Below, piece after piece: positions 35,140 through 41,942 of a stretch of DNA of 64,000 nt. The DNA is from CALIZF01 sp046292445. Its GTDB lineage: Bacteria > Pseudomonadota > Alphaproteobacteria > Rhodobacterales > Rhodobacteraceae. Where the stretch lies: positions 1 through 64,000 of the forward strand of contig JBKBQT010000019.1 in the NCBI GenBank assembly GCA_046292445.1, given 5' to 3'. The notes beneath the pieces were generated by a model. That model was not told the origin of the DNA and ran no database searches. It worked only from the letters and a program-made list of their open reading frames with translations. The position numbers and the translations under genes were made by a program. The first letter of the stretch is position 1, and every line of letters starts with the position of its first letter.

Positions 35140-36427
35140 CGGAGGCGCCAATCTCTGGTCGCGGACCTGTCGCGAGGCCCTGCCGACCCGCACCCTGGCA
35201 ACCGATCGGGAGGCCGATCTTGCTATCGTCGGTGGCGGATTCACGGGATGCGCTGCCGCATTGGAGGCGGCACGTCTCGGTGCGCGGGTGGTCCTTCTCG
35301 AGGCGCGCGATGTCGGCCATGGCGGCTCGGGGCGGAATGTCGGCCTGGTGAACGCCGGTCTCTGGTTGCCGCCGGACGCAGTCGTGCGCTCGATGGGCGA
35401 AGGCCCGGGCCTTCGCCTGATGAGCGCGCTGTCGCAGGGCCCCGAGGCGGTGTTCGACATCATTGCACGGCACGCCATCGACTGCGACCCGGTCCGGAAC
35501 GGAACGCTGCACCTCGCCCATGCGCCGGCGGGGCTGGAGAACCTGAAGAACCGTCTGCTGCAAGGAAACCGCCTGGGCGCGCCGCTGCGACTGCTGGACC
35601 GGGAGGAGACGGCACGGCGGACCGGGACGCCGGCATTCTTCGGCGCCCTTCTGGATCCGCGCGCTGGGACGATTCACCCGCTCTCCTACTGTCGGGGCCT
35701 TGCGCGCGCAGCACTTGCGTCCGGGGCCGAGGTCTACGCGCAATCGCCCGTCGAAAGGATCACGCGCCGGGCGGGACGCTGGGTCATCGAGGCAGTGGGC
35801 AAGACCGTCGTTTCGAGGGCCATCCTGCTGGCAACGAACGCCTACCACGGCGGCGTCGCCGGCTCTCCCCGACCGCAGTTCGTCCCCGTGCGCTACTTCC
35901 AATTCGCTACGGCCCCGCTCCCGGCATCATTGCGCTCGACGATCCTCCCCGGGGGCGAGGGCTGCTGGGACACCGCGCTCGTCATGAGCTCGATCCGCCT
36001 TGACGGTGCCGGACGGCTGATCGTCGGCGGGATCGGGGATTCCGAAGGCCCGGGTTCCGCTGTCCATGCATCGTGGGCCCGCCATAAGCTCCGCAGCCTC
36101 TACCCGGAACTCTCGGACTTCCCGTTCGAGCACGCCTGGTGCGGCACCATCGCAATGACCTCGGACCACATTCCGAAAATCGTTGTCTTCGGTGCGGATG
36201 CTGTTTCCGTCTTCGGGTACTCGGGGCGCGGCATCGGCCCCGGCACCATCTTCGGAACTTCAGCGGCCCGCGCCCTTCTGACAGGCGATCATGAAACCCT
36301 GCCGGTCGCTCCGGTCGGCAGCCATCGCGAGCGGTTCAAGTGGGCAAGGGAAAGTTACTACGAACTTGGTGCCGTTGCGACACACTGGGTGGAGCGTCGG
36401 CGTCGGTCGATGCGAACCGAAGCTTGA
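35120..36427 (+). CDS. FAD-dependent amino acid/amine oxidase (pipecolate-oxidase-like)
   Basis: This 435-residue flavoprotein of the DAO family has the FAD motif DLAIVGGGFTGCAAALEAAR, GGSGRNVGLVNAG, the central YFQFATAPLP and the C-terminal VFGYSGRGIGPGTIFG. This subgroup includes gamma-glutamylputrescine and L-pipecolate oxidases. Next to an ALDH7 gene, oxidation of pipecolate to piperideine-6-carboxylate is the most economical guess (AmaA role). The GTG at 35120 overlaps the ALDH gene by 20 bases; a TTG at 35129 is an alternative. It is the last gene before an IS110 fragment begins about 40 bases later. Confidence 0.82.
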   Translation: MFALTSDGGANLWSRTCREALPTRTLATDREADLAIVGGGFTGCAAALEAARLGARVVLLEARDVGHGGSGRNVGLVNAGLWLPPDAVVRSMGEGPGLRLMSALSQGPEAVFDIIARHAIDCDPVRNGTLHLAHAPAGLENLKNRLLQGNRLGAPLRLLDREETARRTGTPAFFGALLDPRAGTIHPLSYCRGLARAALASGAEVYAQSPVERITRRAGRWVIEAVGKTVVSRAILLATNAYHGGVAGSPRPQFVPVRYFQFATAPLPASLRSTILPGGEGCWDTALVMSSIRLDGAGRLIVGGIGDSEGPGSAVHASWARHKLRSLYPELSDFPFEHAWCGTIAMTSDHIPKIVVFGADAVSVFGYSGRGIGPGTIFGTSAARALLTGDHETLPVAPVGSHRERFKWARESYYELGAVATHWVERRRRSMRTEA

Positions 36428-36466
36428 TCGTCCCGGGCGAAGCCTCGTACGAGCCGTCGAACCAGA

Positions 36467-37132
36467 GTGAGAACGCCAGTGCTGGACCGCGAGATCGCCC
36501 GCCTTTCCGGGGAGGGCGAGACATCCCGGCGCCTGCGCACCATGCCCGGTGTCGGCCCGATCACGGCGCTGGCGGTCGAGACCTTCGCGCCCGCGATGGA
36601 CAGCTTCCGCAGCGGGCGCGACTTCGCCGCCTGGCTCGGGCTCGTGCCGATGCAGCATTCGACCGGCGGCAAGCAGCGGCTTGGCCGGACCTCGAAGATG
36701 GGCCAGCGCGACATCCGGCGCCTCCTGATCATCGGCGCCATGTCCAAGGTGCAGCGGACCCTGAGGAAGGGCGCGCCCGAGGGGTCATGGCTGGCGCGGA
36801 TGCTGGCGAAGAAGCCGCGCATGCTGGTGGCCATCGCGCTGGCCAACAAGATGGCGCGCGGTGTCTGGGCGATGTTGACGAAGAACGAGGATTACCGGGG
36901 GGGCCGCGATGGCCTGACCGGGCAGGGACCACGTCCCGCCTTCGGGTCGGACGTGCGAGGCGTGAGGAAGGCGAAAGAACTGCATGGACAGATGATCGAA
37001 GATCCGGATCGGGAAAACCAGGGGAAGCCACAGCGCCCTCCGAAGCGCGCCCAGAGTGATTTGGACCCGATCTGCGCATCTCCATACCGGCCCGCGGCAT
37101 GGAAAGGCCGCACCTGGAGGCCTCACACATGA
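36467..37132 (+). pseudogene. IS110-family transposase, C-terminal remnant
   Basis: The frame carries the C-terminal transposase domain (RRLRTMPGVGPITALAVETF, GRDFAAWLGLVPMQHSTGG, KMGQRDIRRLLIIGAMS, LAKKPRMLVAIALANKMARG). The N-terminal DEDD domain is missing, so the copy is inactive. It differs from the IS110-type fragment at 13.5 kb. It marks the right border of the catabolic block; the DNA to about 37490 looks like the non-coding end of the element. Confidence 0.82.
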
Positions 37133-37491
37133 CCGCACTCGATCACGCGTCCGAAAGCTCAAATCGCCCCTTGCGCAACGGGAGGCATCCACACATGGCT
37201 TCCCGAAAATCCGGCCCTGTCGCTGGCGATGTCCCGCGCTTCGCCCGCCAGCATACGGAAGTCGGGCAGAAAAGTAACTGTAAAACAATGTCTTGGAAGA
37301 CCATCCCCCGGCTGACCCCCGGAAGCCAGCGCGGGTGTCCACCTTGGGAATGGCGCCGGTTCGCCCGCGCGCACAACGCCGAGACTATCGTTCATGTAGC
37401 CTCGCTGGCGGAATCTGTCTCGGCTTCCGGTGTCTCGCCAAATAATGTCTCACGCGCGATCAGGGACTTGACAGCGCGCCCTTGAACGCAG
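37133..37491. other. Non-coding IS110 end region
   Basis: No convincing gene. The stretch after the transposase remnant (including the frame 37099-37485) shows no known domain, and has the look of the long non-coding end typical of IS110-type elements. The junction with the VapBC region is somewhere before 37492. Confidence 0.4.
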
Positions 37492-37529
37492 TTGCCCGGA
37501 TTCCAAATTTCCGGTATGCTTTCCGGAAA
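37492..37529 (+). promoter_or_regulatory. VapBC promoter and operator
   Basis: TTGCCC (37492-37497), a 17-base spacer and TATGCT (37515-37520) form a plausible sigma-70 promoter. The inverted repeat TTTCCGG (37508-37514) and CCGGAAA (37523-37529) brackets the -10 box. VapB-type antitoxins bind such palindromes to repress their own operon, so this is a likely autoregulatory operator. Confidence 0.6.
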
Positions 37530-37540
37530 TGGAGGATGCC

Positions 37541-37825
37541 GTGAACAACACAGACCCATCTCCCGTAACCCAGTGGCGCAAGCGCAGGCAGCGCCAGGGC
37601 TTCGTGCGCGTCGAGGTTCAGGTTCGCAAGGACGACGCCGCCCTCGTGCGCGATGTCGCGACCGCGCTCGGCGATCCCGAGCGCGAGGCCGAGACGCGCG
37701 CCATCCTGCGCGAGAAGATCGGCACGCAGCGTGTCGGCGGCTTCAAGGCGCTGCTGGCTTCGGCGCCCCTCGAGGGGATCGATCTGGAGCGTCACCGCGA
37801 TTTCGGGCGTGACGTCGCCCTGTGA
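37541..37825 (+). CDS. vapB: Antitoxin of a VapBC-type pair
   Basis: This about 94-residue protein has an N-terminal basic segment (WRKRRQRQGFVRVEVQVRKD) and an EREAETRAILREK helix, and resembles ribbon-helix-helix antitoxins paired with PIN toxins. It should bind the toxin through its C-terminus and the operator through its N-terminus. The GTG at 37541 is preferred because GGAGG lies 5 bases before it; an in-frame ATG at 37529 overlaps the operator arm and lacks a ribosome site. It overlaps the toxin gene by 4 bases. Confidence 0.75.
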   Translation: MNNTDPSPVTQWRKRRQRQGFVRVEVQVRKDDAALVRDVATALGDPEREAETRAILREKIGTQRVGGFKALLASAPLEGIDLERHRDFGRDVAL

Positions 37826-38235
37826 GTTTCCTGATCGACACGAACATCATCTCGGAACTGCGCAAGGGCGAGCGCTGCGACGCGGCCGTCGCGGCATGGT
37901 GGGCGGGCGTCGCCGAGGACGACCTTTGGCTCAGCGCGCTGGTCGTGGGCGAGATCCGCAAGGGCGTGGAACTGGCGCGCCGCCGCGATCCCACGAAGGC
38001 CGCCGCGCTCGAGGCGTGGCTCGGCGACGTGATTGCGGGCTTCGGCGACCGGGTGCTGCCTGTCGACGCCACCGTTGCCGAGGAATGGGGGCGCATGAAC
38101 GCGATCCGTCCCGTACCGGTCATCGACGCCTTGCTGGCGGCCACGGCCAAGGCGAACGACCTCACGCTGGCGACCCGGAACGAGGCGGACGTCGCCGGGC
38201 TCGGGGCCGCGGTGTTGAACCCGTTTCAACCCTGA
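37822..38235 (+). CDS. vapC: PIN-domain toxin VapC
   Basis: This 137-residue predicted RNase has the PIN pattern: first acidic residue in FLIDTNIISELRKGE, the glutamate in VGEIRKGVELA, the aspartate in VPVIDALLAATA and a late acidic NEADV. VapC toxins cut tRNA or rRNA and need magnesium. It starts with the GTG that overlaps the antitoxin stop (GTGA). The short active form FLIDTNIISEL is closest to the FitB/VapC group. All expected catalytic acids are visible. Confidence 0.9.
   Translation: MSFLIDTNIISELRKGERCDAAVAAWWAGVAEDDLWLSALVVGEIRKGVELARRRDPTKAAALEAWLGDVIAGFGDRVLPVDATVAEEWGRMNAIRPVPVIDALLAATAKANDLTLATRNEADVAGLGAAVLNPFQP
38214..38230. terminator. Hairpin at the vapC end, shared with the convergent gene
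   Basis: GTTGAA-CCCGT-TTCAAC is a perfect 6-bp stem with a 5-base loop. It covers the end of vapC and the last bases of the minus-strand gene that ends at 38226. It may end transcripts from both sides, though no T-run follows. Confidence 0.4.
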
Positions 38236-38675
38236 TCGCCGGCGTCATTGCGGGGCGCGGCCTTCGACACGACGAAGGCCTTCGATCGCCTGGTAGGCAC
38301 CCGCTTGCCGTTCAGCCGCCAGACGATGACGGCAAGCCCGTTCTGCCACCGGCGGTTTGCGGTGGCCCGACTGATCCCGAACTGCCAGCAGATCGGCTTC
38401 CACGCAATGCCGTCGGCGCGGGCCCAGACCAGGCGCCCATCCTCGGGCTCGAGCCAGCGCAGCCAGAGCATGGCCTCCTCGGCTTGAGTGATATGGCGCG
38501 GGCTGGGCCTCGGGCGACGCATCTGCGGCTCCTGACCGACCTTGTCGGCGAAGCTGTGGAAATACTCGGGCCATGCGTTGAAGAAGCCCTGCGGCATCAC
38601 GCCCGGCATCTGCCGCATCACGCCCGCCGCAAGCTGCAGCCGATCCTGCACATGCGCTGTGGTCCACTCACCCAT
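38226..38675 (-). CDS. Phage-type DUF6362-like protein
   Basis: This 149-residue protein reads MGEWTTAHVQDRLQLAAGVM, then PRPSPRHITQAEEAMLWLRW and WKPICWQFGISRATANRRW, which looks like a helix-turn-helix segment. It resembles a small protein common in alphaproteobacterial prophages (DUF6362). The ATG at 38675 is chosen to match the conserved start; it overlaps the preceding gene by 8 bases. Function unknown; a role in phage DNA packaging or regulation is conceivable. It is the last of three co-directional phage-like genes. Confidence 0.6.
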   Translation of the reverse strand: MGEWTTAHVQDRLQLAAGVMRQMPGVMPQGFFNAWPEYFHSFADKVGQEPQMRRPRPSPRHITQAEEAMLWLRWLEPEDGRLVWARADGIAWKPICWQFGISRATANRRWQNGLAVIVWRLNGKRVPTRRSKAFVVSKAAPRNDAGDQG

Positions 38676-38955
38676 GACGCGCCTCCCGTGCCCGCTTGCC
38701 GTAGAGACGCTCGCCAAGCTGGCGCACCAGTTCGCGCTCCGGCCAGGTCAGGCGGTCGTCGTCGATGGCGACGGCAAGCAGGCCCGTTCGTCGGACTTTC
38801 GCCGCGCCACTAGCGCGACGGTTCCTCCTCACCTTCCAGCCGTCGCGCTTGACCTCGTCGGGGGTGAGACGGGACCGTGGCTGCAGTGCAGCCGCGTAAG
38901 CCCGTCGAACGCGGTGACCGCCGTAGCCCTTGGGCGTGAACCGCATGCCGCTCAT
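38668..38955 (-). CDS. Small basic phage-like hypothetical protein
   Basis: This 95-residue, strongly basic protein (MSGMRFTPKGYGGHRVRRAY at the start; WPERELVRQLGERLYGKRAR near the end) has no domain I can name. It starts in an ATGA overlap with the RuvC-like frame upstream and overlaps the DUF6362-like gene downstream, so it belongs to the same phage-derived operon. Basic character suggests nucleic-acid binding. Confidence 0.55.
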   Translation of the reverse strand: MSGMRFTPKGYGGHRVRRAYAAALQPRSRLTPDEVKRDGWKVRRNRRASGAAKVRRTGLLAVAIDDDRLTWPERELVRQLGERLYGKRAREARHG

Positions 38956-39412
38956 TGCACACCTCCCCGGGTCTCCAGCGCCCAGAGCAGGATGGCGATG
39001 GCGTCGGCCTCGTTGTCGTCGGCGGGCGAGAAGCCGCGCGCGCGGGCGGCCGCCATCATGGCGTCCTTGTTCGCGTTGCCCTTGCCGGTGGCGTGGCGCT
39101 TGATGGTGCCGACGGGAACGCCCTCGTAGGGCATGCCGCGCAATTCGGCCCATGCGGTCAGCGTGGCCATCAGCACGCCATAGACATGGGCGGCATCGGT
39201 CGCGGCATGGCGGCGGACCTCTTCGAACCAATGGCGGCGACGGGCCCAGACAGCCGGTCGATCTCGGTGAGCCAGTTGGTGAACCGCAGATACCGCATGC
39301 CGCCGCCATCAAACCGCCCGGGGCGGAAGGACGCCGTGCCGGAGGTAATCAGCCCATCGATGCCGTGCAGCGCCCATCCCGTCGTGCTGCCGAGGTCGAG
39401 CGCCAGCGTCAC
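38952..39412 (-). pseudogene. RuvC-like phage endonuclease gene with a single frameshift
   Basis: Two overlapping frames together give a normal RuvC-like protein. The N-terminal part (LALDLGSTTGWALHGIDGLI, FDGGGMRYLRFTNWLTEIDR, LSGPVAAI) starts at the GTG at 39412. The C-terminal part (GTIKRHATGKGNANKDAMMA, DDNEADAIAILLWALET) ends at 38952. They join near 39228-39234, where one base appears to be missing: ATTGG where ATTTGG would restore WFEEVRRHAATDAAHVYG. The first acidic residue of the RuvC site (ALDLG) and the late acidic pair (DDNEAD) are on opposite sides of the break, so the protein is dead unless this is a sequencing error. Confidence 0.75.
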
Positions 39413-39552
39413 CCGGTTGGCGCGGACGACGGGCCGCAGATCGGGGGTTGTCTGACGTCAGCGCCCATCGGACAGTTTAGGCAGATTGCGAGACGGTGGG
39501 TTCGTGTCTCATCGTAGCCTTTATGGAGCGAAGATGAGCAGGAAACCCGTGG

Positions 39553-40165
39553 CTACGAAAGCCGGGGCGCAGCCGCCGCTGCGATGCCGAGGCGCACCGC
39601 CTCGCACCCGGTGAAGCTGATCCCGTCGATGCCCGGACCCTCGACCAGCGCCGCGCCGATCTCGCGCCCGCGCCCCATCACCCGGTTGACCGCCCCGGCC
39701 GGAAGGCCGCAATCGGCCAGGATCGCGACCATCTCCCAGGCTGTGGCGCAGGCCAGTTCGGCGGGCTTGAACACCACCGCATTGCCCCGGGCCAGCGCCG
39801 GGGCGATCTTCGAGGCGGGGATCGCGGCGGGGAAGTTCCACGGTGTGATCACGCTGACCACCCCAACGGCGGACGGGCGGTGGTGGCAGCCACCCCCGGC
39901 ACCAGCGACAGCAGGCTGACGCCGCCCACGCGCAGCGCCTCGGTGGCTAAGTGACGGAACATCTCGCCCGCACGCGCAACCTCGGCGCGGGCCTCGACGA
40001 TGGGCTTGCCCTCCTCGCGCGCCAGGGTCTCGCCGATCCGGTCCGAGGCCGCGCCAATCCGGCGGCCGGCCTCGGCCAGGGCGCCGGCGCGCGCCTGTAG
40101 CGGCATCGCCGCCGGCGCGCGCTGGCCCGCGCGCGCGGCCTGCCCGCGCCCGAGGGGCTGACCGC
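39553..40165 (-). pseudogene. Aldehyde dehydrogenase fragment, truncated at both ends and frameshifted
   Basis: The minus strand gives GQAARAGQRAPAAMPLQARA, RIGETLAREEGKPIVEARAE, then after a frameshift near 39860 SVITPWNFPAAIPASKIAPA, NAVVFKPAELACATAWEMV and GISFTGCEAVRLG. This is the middle of an NAD-dependent aldehyde dehydrogenase. The N-terminal about 50 residues and the whole catalytic-cysteine half are gone. It sits directly downstream of the class III aminotransferase, whose aldehyde product it may once have oxidised. Confidence 0.82.
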
Positions 40166-40169
40166 CTGA

Positions 40170-41498
40170 TCAGGCCGCCATTGCCTGATCCAGCGCGCGG
40201 GCCAGCTTGCCCGTCAGTTCCTCAATCTGAGCAGGCTCGATGATGAAGGGCGGGGCCAGCAGGATATGGTCGCCGCGCTGGCCGTCCAGCGTGCCGCCCA
40301 TCGGATAGCAGATCAGCCCCGCCTCCATCGCCGCCGCCTTGACCCGCACATGCAGGCGCCGGGCGGGGTCGAAGGGCTCCCTGGTCTCGCGGTCGGCGAC
40401 CAGTTCGAGGCCACGGAACAGCCCCCGCCCCCGGATATCGCCGACATGCGGGTGCTGGCCGAAGCGGTCGGTCAGCGCGGCCTCCAGCAGCGCCCCTATC
40501 GCCTGCACCCGCGCCAACAGCCCCCGGTCGCGGATCGCCCGCAGCACCGCCCCCGCCCCGGCCGCCGCCATCGGATGGCCCATGTAGGTATGCCCGTGCT
40601 GGAAAAAGCCCGAGCCCCGCGCCACCGCCTCGTAGATCGCGCCCGAGGTCAGCAAGGCCCCGATCGGCTGGTAGCCCGCCCCCAGCCCCTTGGCGATGGT
40701 TACCATGTCGGGCGCCACCCCGTCTTCGGCGCAGGCGAACAGGTGCCCGGTGCGGCCCATCCCGCACATCACCTCGTCGAGGATCAACAGAACCCCGTGC
40801 CGGTCGCAGATCTCGCGGATGCGCGCCAGATAGCCGGGCACCGCCGGCACCGCGCCCAGGGTCGCGCCGACCACGGGTTCGGCGACGAAGGCCATCACCG
40901 TCTCGGGGCCGAGGCGGTTGATCTCGGTCTCCAACTCATCGGCCACCCGCTGGCCATAGTCCCACAGGCTTTCGCCCTCGGCCCGGTCGCGGTAGGCATA
41001 GCAGGGCGCGATATGGCTGACCTCGACCAAGAGCGGCGCGAACTGCGCCCGCCGCCAGGCATTGCCGCCGGCGGCCAGCGCACCGAGCGTGTTGCCGTGA
41101 TAGCTCTGGCGCCGGGCGATCACCCGGTGCCGGGCGGGCTGGCCGATCTCGAGGAAATACTGCCGCGCCAGCTTCAGCGCCGCCTCGACCGCCTCGGACC
41201 CGCCCGAGACCAGATACACCCGCTCGATCCCCGCGGGCGCGCCCTCGATCAGCAGATCGGCCAGGTCCTCGGCCGGTTCGCTGGTGAAGAACCCGGTATG
41301 GGCAAAGGCCAGCCGGTCAAGCTGCGCGTGCAGGGCGGCGCGCACGTCCGGGTCGGAATGGCCCAGGCACGACACCGCCGCCCCGCCCGAGCCGTCCAGA
41401 TACCGCCTGCCCGCCGCGTCGATCAGATAGCAGCCCTCGCCCGCCACCGCGACCGGCAGCGTGCCGCGCGTCGAGCGGCCGAACAGATGCCCCGCCAT
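40170..41498 (-). CDS. Class III PLP-dependent aminotransferase
   Basis: This 442-residue omega-aminotransferase has YLDGSGGAAVSCLGH, LVSGGSEAVEAALKLARQYF, RRQSYHGNTLGALAAGG, the PLP aspartate in LILDEVMCGMGRTG and the lysine in MVTIAKGLGAGYQPIGA. Such enzymes move amino groups from omega-amino acids or diamines to pyruvate or 2-oxoglutarate, giving a semialdehyde. It is next to a broken aldehyde dehydrogenase and upstream genes for a stress protein and TRAP transporter on the same strand (gaps of 5 and 13 bases), so transport and transamination of an amine are probably linked. Confidence 0.92.
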   Translation of the reverse strand: MAGHLFGRSTRGTLPVAVAGEGCYLIDAAGRRYLDGSGGAAVSCLGHSDPDVRAALHAQLDRLAFAHTGFFTSEPAEDLADLLIEGAPAGIERVYLVSGGSEAVEAALKLARQYFLEIGQPARHRVIARRQSYHGNTLGALAAGGNAWRRAQFAPLLVEVSHIAPCYAYRDRAEGESLWDYGQRVADELETEINRLGPETVMAFVAEPVVGATLGAVPAVPGYLARIREICDRHGVLLILDEVMCGMGRTGHLFACAEDGVAPDMVTIAKGLGAGYQPIGALLTSGAIYEAVARGSGFFQHGHTYMGHPMAAAGAGAVLRAIRDRGLLARVQAIGALLEAALTDRFGQHPHVGDIRGRGLFRGLELVADRETREPFDPARRLHVRVKAAAMEAGLICYPMGGTLDGQRGDHILLAPPFIIEPAQIEELTGKLARALDQAMAA

Positions 41499-41503
41499 CG
41501 CCG

Positions 41504-41929
41504 TCAGGTCCGCACGACAAAGACCGACTGGCGCGCATGGCGCACCACCCGGGCGGCGTTGGGGCCAAGAAGATAGTCCTTCAGCGCCGGCCGGTGCGCG
41601 CCGATGACGATCACATCGACCGCCAGCGCATCGGCGGCGCGCAGGATCTCGTCATAGATCGTGCCGTGCAGGACATGCGCCTTGACCGCGTGCCCCTCGG
41701 GAACCGACACCCGCACCCAATCGGCCAGGGCGCGACCGAACGCGGTCAGCGCCTCGCGCTCGAACCCCGGGCGGAAGAACCCGCCCACCTGCGGCAGGCC
41801 GAAATCGGGCAGGACCGAGACGACATGCACGACGCCCTCGGACCCCGCGAGGTCCAGCGCGGCGGCCAGGGGCGCCGCGTTCTGCTCGGGCGCGTTCAGG
41901 TCGATGGACAGAAGGATGGTCTTGCTCAT
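41504..41929 (-). CDS. Universal stress protein (UspA family)
   Basis: This 141-residue protein has the UspA layout: ILLSIDLNAPEQNAAPL at the start, the VIVIGAHRPALKDYLLGPNA nucleotide-binding region and the terminal HARQSVFVVRT. A UspA gene beside a TRAP transporter is a recurring pairing, and some of these proteins bind the transporter and respond to ATP. It lies 13 bases after the TRAP permease gene on the same strand. Confidence 0.88.
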   Translation of the reverse strand: MSKTILLSIDLNAPEQNAAPLAAALDLAGSEGVVHVVSVLPDFGLPQVGGFFRPGFEREALTAFGRALADWVRVSVPEGHAVKAHVLHGTIYDEILRAADALAVDVIVIGAHRPALKDYLLGPNAARVVRHARQSVFVVRT

Positions 41930-41942
41930 GCCCCTGCCCCCC

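Noticed and set aside
13535..37132. A composite transposon formed by the two IS110-type fragments around the island
   Set aside because: The two fragments belong to different subgroups, lack their N-terminal domains and are in opposite orientations with other debris between; no matched ends were seen.
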